Source of the DNA: Lyophyllum atratum | Taxonomy: Eukaryota; Basidiomycota; Agaricomycetes; Agaricales; Lyophyllaceae | Length of the DNA stretch: 64,000 nucleotides | Assembly (NCBI GenBank): GCA_014905825.1 | Contig: JACGCN010000005.1 | Location: forward strand, 868,001 to 932,000 | Direction of reading: 5' to 3' | Shown: positions 47,864-60,510 of the stretch, piece after piece | Numbering within the stretch: position 1 is the first letter of the stretch | Layout of the letters: each line of letters starts with the position of its first letter | Notes under the pieces: generated by a model | What the model saw: only the letters and a program-made list of their open reading frames with translations | Told to the model about the DNA's origin: nothing | Databases searched by the model: none | Made by a program: the position numbers and the translations under genes

Positions 47864-50800
47864 ATGCCAAATCTTCTGGCTATACCATTCAAGAAGACAT
47901 ACCCGGTTAATGTCAAGGACGCTGCTCGGAATTACATCTACGCGCATGGGGGAGGACATCCAGACGAGTTCAAAGATGATATCAATTTGTGGCAAAACCT
48001 TCGAAAGGATGGTGTAGGAGGTGTGGTGCACGTCGATCGAATCAACACTTCTCTGCTGTCCGTTGAGATTTCCATGATTCTCCTATAACGCAGCTAAAGG
48101 GAGCTAATCACAAGTTACCATGCCCAACTTGTCTCTATCTTGACAAAGCTTCCAGCAGATGTGAGCCCTACTTTGAGTCTTTTCCAAACGTCAGCGTTGA
48201 CTTTTATCCAGATAGAATTAGAGTTCGCATACGCACCTGTATTCCAAGCATCTGCAGTACCAGTGACCTTAAAGAACCTCGTCTTCGAGCGCTGCGCTGT
48301 GCTGTTGAATCTGGCCTCTCTGTTTTCCCAGCTCGCAGCATCGGAAGATCGATCGACGATGGATGGAATAAAGCGGGCTACAGCAAATTACCAGGTATCA
48401 TACGCTTCTGAGCATCTCCCTTTCTCATTAACGAGCATGTTAGTATGCTGCAGGTGTGCTGTCGTTCCTGAAGACCTCAGGACTTCCGAAGCTTCTGTAT
48501 TCGCCCGACGACGAGGAGACCCCTCGGGAGCTCTCCGAATCATTCGCCACAGCTCTCGAGCTGCTCATGCTCGCCCAAGCACAAGAATGCTCTTGGCAGA
48601 TGGCCAAGCTTAGTGAGTCCGTTCATTCACACCTATCATCACCGCTCACGACAATTTTAGACCAGTACAAAAACGGCCTCATCGCGAAAGTCGCTGCAAG
48701 GGTTCATATCGTCTGTGTTTCTCGGAAACTCCATCTCACGATGAATTGCCACTCTAGGCGGCCTCGCTGTACCAATTGGCTTCTCAAACTATTCGCGATG
48801 CGTCACCGCCAATCAAAGACATATTCCCATCTGTATGCCTCTTTTGTTGTCCTGTTGTCTATTGTTGAACTAGTGTACAGGATTGGCTCCCACATATTGA
48901 AGCCAAAAGTTATCATTTCTCGGCTGTGTCGCAATACCGCAAGAGCATGGATGAAATCGAGAGCAGCAGGTCCGAATTCATGACAATCAGCGGCTGAGTC
49001 CATCCAATTGATCATTTTCACCACCCAGGTACGGAGTCGAGATCGCGAGATTGCACCAAGCACAATCCGAAACCAAAAAGGCTTATGATGTTGCTCGTCG
49101 TGGGCGGATAACACCTACCGTCATTCAAGATATTCAGGTAATTCCGCCGGTCCCGCTGAGTCAACAGGAGTTAATTGTGTGTATTTCAGTCTTTGCTGGA
49201 GATTGTGCAGAAGAACCTAGCACGCGCAGAACGCGATAACGATCTCATATATCACCACGATGTGCCTGCCTCGTCCGCGCTCGGCCCTATCCCACCAACG
49301 AACCTCGTTTCATCAACAATACATGTTGGTCTTACTGATCCTACGAGTCTGATTGGCAGTGGCCGGATGATTTTCAGCGAGTTGGTGGGATGGGGTGCCA
49401 AAGAAGCCATCAGTACGTCATCACCCCGGAGATGAAGCGACGGTCCCTATTCTAAGGCCCCGTTCCAGATATTTATAACGACAGGAAGCAGAATCTCATT
49501 AAGGAAAAGATAGTGGATGTATCGAACGACTTGCAGGATGCATCAGACGAGTGAGCATCAGTTTCGATCTCGTTGCCAATCTTTGGGTCTGACGTGGTGT
49601 GAAGAATCCTGCAACGGCTTAATTTACCATCCGCATTGGAGGCCTTGGAGCGCCCTATCTGCCTACCTCCAAGCCTCCTCCGAAAGGCTGAAGAGGTACG
49701 ACTGGAGAACGGACCTGCCAAGATTGAGGTATCGATCGAGGATGTACAAAGGCTAGCCCAACAAGACCAAGCTATTCTAGACGAAGTCGGTCATGAATTC
49801 ATTCCGGGTTCCTCAGTTTCCTCATGACATTTTCCAGGCGATGGACATTCTTGATAACGAAGCATCGGAAGATGAAGCTGCCCGAAAATACGCTACATTA
49901 AACCGACTACCGTCCCACGAGGCCAACGCTGAACTAATCGAGAAAGAGAAACGGTATCGGAGTATCCTCGCGCAAGCAGCGACAAGCGATGAAACGGTGA
50001 GGCAGAAATGGGACGAATGGGAGAAGAACATCGTGGAACTTACGTGGAGCGAGGTACGTTGCGATGCCAACCACGAGCGCTACACATCCCTCTAACGCTT
50101 ACTCGCCTTGCCCCACAGGAAGAGCTCGAATTGTCGATTCCCTCCTCAACCGTCTCCCCTTCAATCGCCGGAACAGCGCAGGGCAAACAAACCCAGACGC
50201 ACGCGCGTGCCCTGCGTGTGCAGATCGAGGCGCTCGACGACCTCCACCGGGCGCGGGAGCAGCTCGTGCGGCGCGCACAGGCGCTCGCGGCGGCGGACGA
50301 CATCCGCGAGCGGGTGATGAAGGTGGCGGTGGGCTTTGCGCGGCTGGTGGAGGTGGAGCCTGCGATGTTCGAGGACGTTTCGGACGAGGAGCTCGCAAAG
50401 TATGATCGGTTCCTCTCGGAGATGGGCGAAATCGAGCAGCGCCAGGGGAGTACGTTGTCTGAGATCCAGGTGCGTTTCGTGCTTCCCTGGATCCCTATGA
50501 TGTGATCATCTCCACGCGTTTCGATCATTGTTATACTCATTGTTTGCTGTTTTTTTTTGTCTGTAGCGCCGCAATGAACTTTTCCTGCAGTCGCGGAAAG
50601 ATGATCCTGCGGTCAAGGAGCGGGAACACGCGTTGCAGTCTCTGGATCTGGCTTACCATAAATATCGCGAAATCACGCGGAACCTAGACGAGGGTTTCAA
50701 GGTACGTCTAAACGCCCAATCTTACAGCGCCAATCACCTCCCTCCCCACCTCCACCCTCATCCTCGTGTCTCGTTCCTGGAGCTAACCCGTTTCCAACAG

Positions 50801-51181
50801 TTCTATAACGACCTTGCCACTATATTTCTCCAATTCAAGGAGGCATGCAAGAACTGGAGCCGTCTCCGGAATCAGCAGATCCAGTGAGTATGAGCCCTTA
50901 TTCAATAGGCTTCTTTGGCGCCGCTTGATGGAGGCTGACGCATATTAATTAGCACCCTGACACGTTCCCTGCAGAACATGTCTGTGGGTAGCAACAGCCC
51001 TCCGACGTCGGCCCCGGCCAGCCCTAGTCCCCCACCGCCTAAGCAGGCAGCACCCAGTCCGCCAGCGCGTAAGGGACCGGTGGGGAAGTCGGCTCTGAGG
51101 CTACCTGCGATCACGTCGAGTGACTGGGGCTTTGAGGACTTTCAGCTTCCGCCCCCGCCCCCTGAGCGAGGGCAGAGGTAG
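47864..51181 (+). CDS. BRO1: BRO1/ALIX-family ESCRT-associated vacuolar sorting protein
   Basis: Recruits the deubiquitinase and binds Snf7 at endosomes during multivesicular-body sorting. The start ATG gives MPNLLAIPFKKTYPVNVKDA, the family entry motif. The BRO1 domain is spread over many short exons: GGGHPDEFKDDINLWQNLRK, IELEFAYAPVFQAS, NLVFERCAVLLNLASLFSQL, LMLAQAQECSWQMAKL, DWLPHIEAKSYHFSAVSQYR and EIARLHQAQSETKKAYDVAR. The V-domain follows as long coiled helices (KQNLIKEKIVDVSNDLQDAS, LERPICLPPSLLRKAEEVRL, QVQIEALDDLHRAREQLVRR-like segment). A proline-rich tail (TSAPASPSPPPPKQAAPSPP) ends in WGFEDFQLPPPPPERGQR. All parts of the ALIX layout are present. Confidence 0.92.
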
Positions 51182-51616
51182 ACGCGGACTAGCTGAGGGA
51201 GTTTATGTATATCATGCATTGTATGCTAATGTACGCGGTTCAAGTAGGCTTACAGTTGTGTCAGTATCGTGCGGTGTGTGACTGTCGAACTCTTGCTTAA
51301 AACTTTTGGTACTCGAGGCTACTGCTTATTATGACGATGGCGACCGTCGTGGAGAATCGTGATTTCGCAGGAGACATTGGCGATCGCCTCTTCATCACGG
51401 ATCCTCCATGTCGTTGAATATGTTCAAAATCACGTTCGTTCGAGGCCAGTTGGTCATTCGTCCACTCAGTGGCCATCTGGTTATCGGGTGTTCTTTCCCT
51501 CAACTTTCCCTGTAACCATAAAGACTGTGTCGATGCCGCCATTCACTCTCATATGAAGAACGCCTAGGGACAGTCATAAAAGATACACTTATTCCATAAA
51601 ATTACAGAGTCTATCA
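51182..51616. other. Convergent intergenic region
   Basis: 3' flanks of BRO1 and acetate kinase. No gene seen. Confidence 0.55.
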
Positions 51617-53035
51617 TCATTCCCTAAACTCCTCATCCAACGCACAAGCCCTCGCCATCTCCACCTGCTCATCCGTGCGACACACCAACAACCTCTTCCC
51701 CTTCCCCTTCCCCCTCCCCTCCACACCAACACCAACATCAACCACCACCCCCTCCCCCTCCCCCTCCCCCAACCCCCCATTCCTCCCCTCATCCACCCCC
51801 CCAAACCCCAAACACCTCACCCGCCCCCCCACAACCGCCCTTAGCTCAGCGCTCTTCTCGCCGATCCCGCCGGAGAACACGAGGGCGTCGACGGCGCCGC
51901 CGAGCTTGAGGTGGTATGCGCCGACGAAGTCGACGATGCGGTCGACGAAGAGGTGGAACGCGAGTGTGTAGGGGTCCGTCTTTGAGTTTGAGTTCGCAGA
52001 GGGCGGGGTGTGGATGTCCGCGCGTGAAGCGATGGTTCCGAAATCGGTGGTTCCTGTTAACGCCTGCCATCCCGATTTGCGGTTCAGAATGTCTTCCGCC
52101 TAGCGCCCCAATTCGAATTCAGTCACACCGCTTTCCTACAGATATACATATAAGAAGGAAGCGCACCTCGGTGACCTGCAGGTCAGAAGCCATCCCCGGA
52201 TCATGCGTCATCCGCCCGGCCTTGTTGGTGTAGTGGAAGACAAGGCTGGGGTCGACGGTACCGGACCGCGTGGCGCCTGGGAGCCCACTGACGGGCGTGA
52301 GGCCCATAGAGGTGTCGAGGGAGCGGCCCCCTTGGATCGCGCATGCGGAGGCGCCGGAGCCGAGGTGCAGGACGATGAGGTTGAGGGAGTCGGGGGGCTG
52401 CTGGAGGAACTGAGCTGTGGAGCGCAGGATGAACGCGTCTGTGGCTTGAATGTCAGCGACTGAACAAGACGGGTCACAGGGGATTGCGGCTACGCACAGC
52501 TGAGTCCGTGGAACCCGTACTTCTTGAGGCCGCGAGAGGCAGCTACGTCGGGGTTGATGGCGTATTCCGAGATATGGGGCGGGATGGAGCGGTGGAACGC
52601 GGAGTCAAAGTACGCGATGGACTTTGCGTGCTTGATCTTGGCGAGGGAGGCCTTGATGACGGACAGTGCGGCACCGTTGTGGAGCGGGGCCAGGTCGGAA
52701 AGGGTCTCGATACGGTGGTAGGCGTGGTCGTCGATGACTACGCGGGTGGTAAAGTCGCCGCCGTGGACGACACGATGGCAGATGTAGCGGATGTGGGCGG
52801 AGTCGTGGCCATGTGCGTGGAGGCGTTTGAGGAAATAGGCAAAGGCGGAGGCGTGGTCGGAGATGTCGTCGGCGGAGACGGACTCTTTGGTGCCGTCGAA
52901 TTTGAAGGAGGCGGGCGGGGAGGAGATGTTGGTGATGCTCGCTGTGAGGATCAGGCTGACGGGCTCGTCGGTGCGACGGTACAGCGAGATCTTCAACGAC
53001 GACGACCCGGCGTTGACGGATAGGATGAGCGACAT
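51617..53035 (-). CDS. ack: Acetate kinase with C-terminal low-complexity insert
   Basis: Interconverts acetate and acetyl phosphate; in fungi it is thought to work with phosphoketolase. The start ATG gives [20 protein letters not shown], with the N-terminal NAGSSS motif. Further family residues are visible: [32 protein letters not shown] (catalytic Asp region), [49 protein letters not shown] (transition-state Arg) and [17 protein letters not shown]. Near the C-terminus, between [14 protein letters not shown] and [15 protein letters not shown], there is a Gly/Glu/Val/Lys run encoded by a C/T-rich tract. The normal family has a short loop there. Active-site residues are intact. Two introns, near 52490-52440 and 52165-52100. 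Confidence 0.93.
51690..51800. repeat. Homopyrimidine C/T-rich microsatellite inside acetate kinase
   Basis: On the plus strand the stretch is runs of ccctcc, cacc and ccccc with almost no G. It codes (minus strand) for the Gly/Glu/Val/Lys insert of acetate kinase. Such polypurine-polypyrimidine tracts slip in replication and can form triplexes. Confidence 0.65.
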
Positions 53036-53205
53036 GGAGGAATGGCGACGTCATTCTAATTTGGTGTTCATATACATCCACACAATGACGTAGATCGATC
53101 ACCGCCCAAATCTAGACCAGCCTAACTCAGTGCACAAGCTGTTCATATATGCGTCGTCTCTAGATTCATTTACATCCCTATAGCGTTTTGCGCCACCACC
53201 CCCAC

Positions 53206-54410
53206 TCACTCACAGGCCGTAGGATCCCAATCCGTAACCAACCCCTCATCCAGCTGATCCAACGCATCCACCTCCCCACGCGCAAGCTGGAAATCAAAGA
53301 TCTGCGTGTTCTCCACAATCCGCTCGCGCAATGTCGATTTTGGAATGGGTACGAAGCCCTGTACGCACTTGCATGACATGTGGATGAAGAGAGGAGAGAA
53401 ATTACATACTTTTTGCACAGAGTAGCGCAGGAGAATCTGTGAGGGACTCTTGGCGTATTTTTTCGAGAGGGAGACGATCAATGGATGGCCGAACCGCATC
53501 CCACGTACGAGAGGACCCCAGGCCTAGTTGAATCAAGATCAAACATACCGCCCACGTTCTCGGCACAGGCGAACATACCTCCATGAGCATACCATGCTCC
53601 CTACTATACGCCACGATCGATGCACGCGTCTGGAACGGGTGAAGATCGATCTACATCCCCCCAATCAGCCCAAGCACCTCTTCCCATGCGTGATTCGACG
53701 CACCTGATGCACCACCGGCGTGCCAATCTTCATCTCCAAAATATCATTAATATGCCTAATCCCAAACGTACTAATCCCAATACTCTTCACCAGCCCCTCC
53801 TTCTGCGCCTCCACGATCCCGCGCCAGCTCTCCTGCCGTGCCGCCTTCCCGCCTATCGGGCCATGCATGAGGTACAAGTCCACGTACCCGAGCCCGCACC
53901 GCTGGACGCTCTTTTTGGCGGCGGCGATGGCGTGGGCGAAGCCGTTGTTGAGCTTGAGCTTGGTGGTGAAGAAGATCTCGGAGCGGGGCACGGAGTAGGC
54001 GGCGCAGAAGTCGCTGATGGCTTTGCCGACCTCTTTTTCGTTCTCGTACCATTCGGCGCTGTCTATCAGGCGGTAGCCGGTCTGCGTGCGGGAGAGGGAG
54101 TCAGCTAGGGTAGGAAGCGGGGGGTTGGGGATGTACCTCGAGGGCAGCAGTAACGGCTTTGTACGCTTCTATGCCGTCTAGCTCATATGTACCTACGCGC
54201 AGACGCGATTGTCAGCGCGATCCTGGGGGATGCCGAATTACTCACCGAATCCGATGACGGGGATCTCATTGCCGTCGGACAGCTAGTGGCGGGGGGTGAT
54301 TAGATTAAACCGTCTGAGAACGGAGGGGCCACCTTGTGCCTAGATTCGAATGTGAGACCGCCCGCCAGCACGGTGGTTACTTCGGGAGCGAATGTAGTCT
54401 GGTGAGGCAT
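53206..54410 (-). CDS. Aldo/keto reductase
   Basis: NAD(P)H-dependent oxidoreductase. The start ATG gives MPHQTTFAPEVT, followed by HKLSDGNEIPVIGFGTYELD. The catalytic tetrad is present: Asp and Tyr in YRLIDSAEWYENEKEVGKA, Lys in IFFTTKLKLNN, His in YVDLYLMHGP. Later motifs are GLVKSIGISTFGIRHINDIL, VVHQIDLHPF, AWGPLVRGMRFGHPLI, SPSQILLRYSVQKGFVPIPK (cofactor phosphate-binding region) and ENTQIFDFQL. It ends WDPTACE. About six short introns. Length and order match the 2,5-diketogluconate reductase-like AKR group. The physiological substrate is unknown. It lies 170 bases from the start of acetate kinase, in the same direction. Confidence 0.92.
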
Positions 54411-54943
54411 GATGAACGGTGGATAATCCCGCCGCCGGGACGACCGCCTAAGTCTTCGGACCGTGAGAAATGCAGTGATGACATCAAGTTATGACGGTGC
54501 TCCGCCTGGAATGCGCTAGATGGAAGTTAGACATATCCGATTTGGGCGACCTGTTGTGTGTCTTTGCTTGGCCGACGTGTCAGATCAGATAATGCGCCTC
54601 ATGTTGGCCGCACGTCGTTTGTGTTCTATCTGATCAGCGCGTTTGTCGCGTTTCTTTGTCGGGAATGTATGTATGCGATGCATCCCCGTTGGTTCTCGCA
54701 CCTAAGGATCTGTCTGATAGTTGAGCTGTAATAGTGGTGGTCAATGTGGAGTGGTGGTTGACAACGACGAGGACAAAGGATGATGAACGCCAAAGAGGCT
54801 TCATTCAAGGAACGGCGAATCTTTGCGGCAGAAGCCCGGCACGTGTGGACGGATATCGTGCATTCTTGTGTCAGCCTCATGCACGCTCGTTCCCTTCATA
54901 AACCCGTCCGTCCTTTCAATTTCATGTCTTAGCCCTGCTCGCC
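54411..54943. other. Divergent intergenic region
   Basis: Between the aldo/keto reductase (minus) and the peroxiredoxin-like gene (plus); holds both promoters. No gene seen. Confidence 0.5.
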
Positions 54944-57049
54944 ATGTCCACCCCCTCCGTCCACCCCAGGGTCATCAAGCGCAAGCCCGCGCCCTCCATC
55001 GACGCCCGCTACCCCATCCCCGATCCAGACGACCCCTTTGCCCCTCTCTGGGTCCTGCGCTCGCGATCCTCCAACGGTGCACTCGCCCTTTCACCCGCCC
55101 CAGACACTCACGCTCTCAAGACCCTTCGCGGCCGCAAACCGTCGTATGACCTCTACCCCTCGTTCCTGGACGACCCTCCCGCCGTGCTAAAGGAGATCCA
55201 CTACCGCCGTCGTTCGCAGTCTACCCCACCCGCCCACGTCGCCCAAGGCCAAGTCACCGTCGCGTTCCCTACCGTCCAGTCGAATCCCTACATCTACGGC
55301 AACACCCCGAGCCTTCTGACGGATGACACCTGCAGCACTGACGTCGACCCAGCTCCGGCCACTGTCACCACAAAGCCCGTTGTTCCGCCATGGCCGAGTA
55401 CCCCGATCAGGCTGGCCCGGCTTCTCATGCCCAAGCGCACGCGCAGCAGTCTTCCGAGCACACCGCCTGCCCGGAAGCCCACGACGTCTATCTCGTCGGC
55501 GTCGTTCGTGCACATCTCCAGCCCGTCCATCTCCACCACCTACTCCTGTTCTCCAGACGACGCGCACGCGTATACTTCCCCTCGCGCCGCACCCACCCCC
55601 ATCCCAACCAGCACCTCCGCGCCCCTCCCCTCCACCACCACACACAAACACCACACCCGGCACCCCCTCTCCCTCTCCTTCCACTCCCCCACCCCCCACC
55701 CTCCACCCCCCACTGCAACCACCCACGCACAGCCCGCACAGCCCGAATGGTCCCATCCCACCCCCGCCCAGCTCGCGCGCGCCGCAGCCCTCCCCGTGGT
55801 CGCCGCGTCCGGCCTGCGCGTCCCCTTCGGCTCCCTCTTCGCCACGCGCCGCACCGTTGTTGTTTTTGTCCGCCATTTTTGGTGTCCCCTGTGCCAGGAT
55901 TATATTAGTAGTGTGGTGGAGACTGTGCAGCCGGGCGTCATGTTTGCGTCGGAGGGGGAGGGAGAGGGTGGAGGGAGCGAACGAGTGGATCTGGTGGTGA
56001 TCAGCAACGGCGCGCCTGCGTTCATCTCCAAGTACAGGCAGGTCTTTGGCCTCTCCTGTCAGGTCTACACGGATCCCGCACTGGCTGTGTACACTGCACT
56101 CGGTATGGCGCGCGCCGTCCCTTCACAGTCACAGTTACAGTGCACCGCCGTGGGAGAAGGATCGGACGTGTGCACACCACCCAGCGTACAGGATGGAGGA
56201 TACGTGCGGCACGGCATGGTGGGGGGTATCGCGATGGTCCTCGTACGCGCGCTCAAAGCCGGTATGCCCGTCTGGGAGAAGGGCGGGGACATCCACCAGC
56301 TCGGAGGCGAGTTCGTCTTGGGTCCAGGGTAGGTCGTCTTCTCTCTTCCTTGCTTCCTCCAGCGCTAACCGGGACTGCGCAGGCTTAAGTGCACCTACGC
56401 CCACCGAATGCAATCCCCAAAAGGGCACGCCCCCATCCGCGACGTCCTCTTCGCCGCAGGCATCCGTCTCCCCCTCCCCAAGCCCACGCCCACGCCCACG
56501 CCCCCACTCACACGCCTAACCACACCCACACCCACCAAACGCCCACACCGCCGCAACAGCACCATCACCAACCCCTCCAGCACACACGAGTTCGAGTTCG
56601 GCGCCTGGCGGCGGCACTCCATGGCGCGCACCGAAGGCGCCGCGCGGCGCTCCGTGACGATCGGGATGTCGCTGGAGGAAGAGACGAAGTGGATGCAGGA
56701 ACGGATGCGGAGCCTTGAGCGGCTGAGGGAACGGAAGAGCGAGCGCCGGGGGGCGTTTGTGGGGTATTTGGGTCCTGGATCTGGGAAGGGGGGAAGGGAG
56801 GGGGAGGGGGATGCGGGGAGGAGCGATGGTGGGCAGTGTTCGCCTGTTAGGGAGGTTAGTGCGGAGAGGGGCGTGGATGTGGGACCTAAGGTTGACTTGG
56901 GAGGGGTGATGGTTATTGGCTTTGGGGGCGGGCAGGTGGAGGGGACGGCGGAGGGGGGGACGGCGGAGGGGGAGACGGCGGATGACGAGCATGGAGGAAT
57001 CAGTCCAACGGGCGCAACCGAGGGGGACGGTGAGCGTGACGAGACGTAG
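54944..57049 (+). CDS. AhpC/TSA-2 (AAED1/PRXL2-like) thioredoxin-fold protein with long disordered flanks
   Basis: Two exons, 54944-56328 and 56383-57049, give 683 residues. The first 290 residues are Ser/Pro/Thr/His-rich and probably disordered. A thioredoxin-like fold follows: SGLRVPFGSLFATRRTVVVF, VRHFWCPLCQDYISSV with a CPLC redox motif, RVDLVVISNGAPAFISKYRQ, CQVYTDPALAVYTALGMARA, GDIHQLGGEFVLGPG and, across the intron, LKCTYAHRMQSPKGHAPIRD. This order is typical of the peroxiredoxin-like AAED1 group. The C-terminal 200 residues are again charged and low complexity (EEETKWMQERMRSLERLRER). Antioxidant activity is possible; many family members are uncharacterised. The added tails suggest a regulatory rather than plain metabolic job. 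Confidence 0.85.
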
Positions 57050-57334
57050 GGGGGACGGACATCATGGACCCTACATCCCTTTTGTACACTTGTGCTGTAA
57101 AATATTAATATTGTACACCCAACATGACACCAGCGGCTCCTTCTGGGCTTGCACATGCACACATGAGGACAAGGACGGGAAACCTGAAGTTATATTGCAG
57201 TAAGTATTGAGTGCACTCGTTCATTATCCACATGATGTTTAGGCTATCTAAGCCGGATATTTCCACCTATATTGCTCTAGTGATCAGTTCTCTGTAGACT
57301 TTCGTCTCATACTGCACCCTCAATCAGCCACCGA

Positions 57335-60214
57335 TTATGTCGCAGGAGGTGGGCAACTGCCCAGTTTCGGTGGGCCAGAAGGGGGTTCCATCATAAGCTA
57401 AACGGACCAGCATCAGCGTACGGATAACATGTCAACAATATAGGAAATCGACGTACTCCCACCGTCTGGACCGTCGTGTACACAAACGCTACCAGACCGA
57501 AAATGATCAGCGCAATATCCGCCGCCTTCTGTTTCTTAGTCCTTGAGCACGCCCGGTAGTGCAGCATCGCGGGGTACACGTAGCACAGTGGCACACTGTC
57601 GGTAAAAGCTATTCAGAACTGACGAATGTTATGTGAATGAAAAGATCGAGCTCACCAAGCGAAGCACCCCACAAACGCAACAAATTTGTCCAGGTCCGCT
57701 GCACCAAGCCAGCTAATCGCCGTGCACACCATCACCATCGCGAACCTAAACCCATTCTTGAGCCACTTGACCTGCGGGTCCACCTTCCCGCTGCGCGTGA
57801 ACAGGCCGTTCTCCAGGATGCGCACGGCAGGGAAGAACTGCAGCGGCACGGACAGGAGGATCGCGAGGGAGTAAAGGAATTGGACCTATGGTGCGATGGA
57901 AAGAAGGTGAGAAGGCAGAACGGGAGAAAGGGGGAGGGAGACGTACGGTTTGGACCATGCTACTTTCGGAGTTGAGGTTGACGAGGACGACGGTCTCGAC
58001 GTCGGAACCGAAAGTGAGGTAGCCCAGTGCACCTGCACCTCCAAACAATACTGTAGTGCAGGTGAGTACGCATATTATAGGGGAAACACGCTCAGGCTCA
58101 CTCGTCAAGAATATCATGACACCCGTCAGAACCGCGGGGAACTTGCGTGGCTCGCGCATCGAATCCGTGATCGGAATGATCTATCCATGTGCAGGGTGTG
58201 TGAGTTGGAGAGAAAAGGATGAGACGTGAATAGACTTGCCAGTCCGATGCCTTCAAACGAGAACACAGCCGTGCTTTTAGCCCAATATTAGATGTGCTGG
58301 TAGATCTCATCTGATGATAAGGCAACTTACCCAATGAACAGCGAGAAGTCCTTGGGATTGAACATCCTCACGTCCGCAATACCCCGCGTACTAACAATCG
58401 AGATCTCCGAGCCAAAGATATATATCAAGCCAGCAAGAATGAACGCGTCTGCAATGAGCGCTGTCGTGCCAAGTTTGGCGATATCGCGAACTAGGGCGAG
58501 CGGCAGGAAGATGACCAGCTGCATGAGAATGAAGTATTGGACTGGGATGAACGTGAGGCATTGGGTGATGCCCATGACAAATGACTGTAGCAGGGGGATG
58601 AGCTAATGTAGGCGGGTGTATGGCCTAGGGAGAGCGTACCTGGAGGTTCTGGGACACAAAAATGGTGTATGCAGCGACGAAGCCGATTTGGGACACGACG
58701 ATGGATCCTAGGATCAGGTACCGCATCCAAGGACCGTATAACGTGCCTCCAATGTCTTGTCACAAGAGATCAGGTGTACGTCGACGAAGACGATAGGCAC
58801 GACACACCTCCGAAGCTGCCTGATACGACAAACTTGGTCTTCACCAAAAGGAGGAAGGAGTACAGAGAAATGAGAGCGATGACCACGAAAGTCACAGCGG
58901 AGAACAAAAGGCCACCGTTGTAGAACCTAGTATGTATCCTTAGGCACAAGTATAATGGACGTGTCATGGAACTTACGCCTTCCCGAGGAACAGCACGCCA
59001 GTCCCTACGAAGGATTTGAGCAGCTATAGAACAGAGGGTTAACAGATTGCATTGCTTCGCGAAGGAATGGTGAACTGTACCATGAGGACAGCCTGTGTGG
59101 TGCTTGCAGTCCCACGAGGCCCAACTGACATCTTTCGACGTCGGGATCTCGACCTCGACGGTGATGAACTCAGTAGAGGGGTGTCCTCTGTGATATCGGC
59201 CAAGCCCTCACCGACTTCGCGTGAAGTCCCAGCACTTTCTTCCTCATCTTCTTCCTTGTCTTCCTCCTCCTCAAGGTCTTCTCCGGCCTGCCAAAGTCAT
59301 TAATAGGGTTCATGTCTACACAACAGGGGACTCACGAAGTGGCCGAAGATATACAGGAAATCAATGAAATTGTTCAGCATACGCGGCTCTTCCGTCCCTT
59401 GCTCAGTGGCGCGTAAGATCACGTAGTTCCTTCTGAACCCGCCAGGCTCGTGTATGTGCTCGAACGCAGGATCCGGCTGGGGGCTTGGGCCTGCAAATGA
59501 CGCTGCACGAGCGCGGCCTCTGCTAACACCTGCGTGCCATTTATAGATATCGTGTCTGCAATGATAGGGAGAGCAAGAGATACGATCATTTAGTAGTCTT
59601 CCCGGCGGCAGCGAGATTGGCGCAAAGGCTCACGTCACATCTCCACCAGGTGCGTTGTACGGAATGGGAAACGGCTCCGAATCATCTCGTTCGGGATGTA
59701 GAGAAGTCGACGGTCTTCGGGACGAAGGGCCCTGCTCCGTCCCGTCGACGGTGAGATGATGGTCAGATCCGTTTCCATCTACAGATTCGGTCGACGGGCC
59801 TCCCTCCCGTTCCTGCCTGGACACGAGATGCCGCCGGAGGACTTTAGCCTTCTCCTCGTCTGGTAGCCCATCGAGGTCGACGGGTGGACTGTCTGAACCG
59901 CTTCCCGACGAAGTGGAGGTCTGGCTCTTCATAGCTGTCGCGCTGAGTCCGCCCACCGCTTGTGGTCCTGGACGTAAGGGCGAAGGGTTATCGGGCAGCA
60001 AGGAAGCATTTGCGGGTGACCCTGTCTGCGTAGGCGTCCCGCCTCTAAGAGGGATATTGGGGGGTGGGGGAGTTCCGGCGTACTGGGCGCGGAGGACATG
60101 GAGGTTAGGAGTGCCGATAGGTGTTGCAAAGGACGCGGGGGCGAGTCCTTCTGGTGGCTCAGTGGGAGGCAGTCGAGGGCTCTTGATAGCCACAGGCTGT
60201 GACGGAGAGGACAT
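57335..60214 (-). CDS. Vacuolar amino acid transporter, AAAP/AVT3-type
   Basis: The start chosen is the ATG reading MSSPSQPVAIKSPRLPP; an in-frame codon just upstream is TTG, not ATG. A long N-terminal cytosolic part (about 300 residues) is Ser/Pro/acidic (DGLPDEEKAKVLRRHLVSRQ, EHIHEPGGFRRNYVI, DLEEEEDKEDEEESAGT). Eleven helices follow: VLMLLKSFVGTGVLFLGKAF, FYNGGLLFSAVTFVVIALIS, LYGPWMRYLILGSIVVSQIG, FVMGITQCLTFIPVQYFILM, TTALIADAFILAGLIYIFGS, GTAVFSFEGIGLIIPITDSM, MIFLTILFGGAGALGYLTFG, QFLYSLAILLSVPLQFFPAV and FVAFVGCFAWVPLCYVYPAM. SFVGTGVLFLGKAF and FEGIGLIIPI are AVT3/AVT4 signatures, the yeast vacuolar exporters. The last splice is uncertain: using gtacgtcg..tttag the protein ends SCPPPAT at 57335, otherwise at 57391. 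Confidence 0.9.
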
Positions 60215-60510
60215 GGTTGGAGTCAAGGCCGCAACCTGAGGCGAAGTGCGTACTTACCGAATTCCGGTGCGCCATATTGAGCCCACACGTGTCGATCAAT
60301 TTCTTGGCAGTTCCGCTAGGCACTTCTTATGGTCCGTCACGGAGCGCAGGAGCTCTTCACGATCTTACAGCGAGGGCACTGAGCAGGACGACCTCAAGCT
60401 ACGTAGGAATAGATACTATCATACAGATCGATTTGTTCAAGGTCTATTCATGTGCTCCCGGTCCGAAGCCGGCCAAGTCCTCCATCCCCGGAGGATGTTC
60501 TCAAGCGAAA

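Noticed and set aside
52484..53023. 179-codon plus-strand frame opposite acetate kinase
   Set aside because: Shadow of the well-supported acetate kinase exon.
55187..55876. 229-codon minus-strand Gly/Arg-rich frame
   Set aside because: Shadow of the Pro/Ser-rich exon of the peroxiredoxin-like gene in GC-rich sequence.
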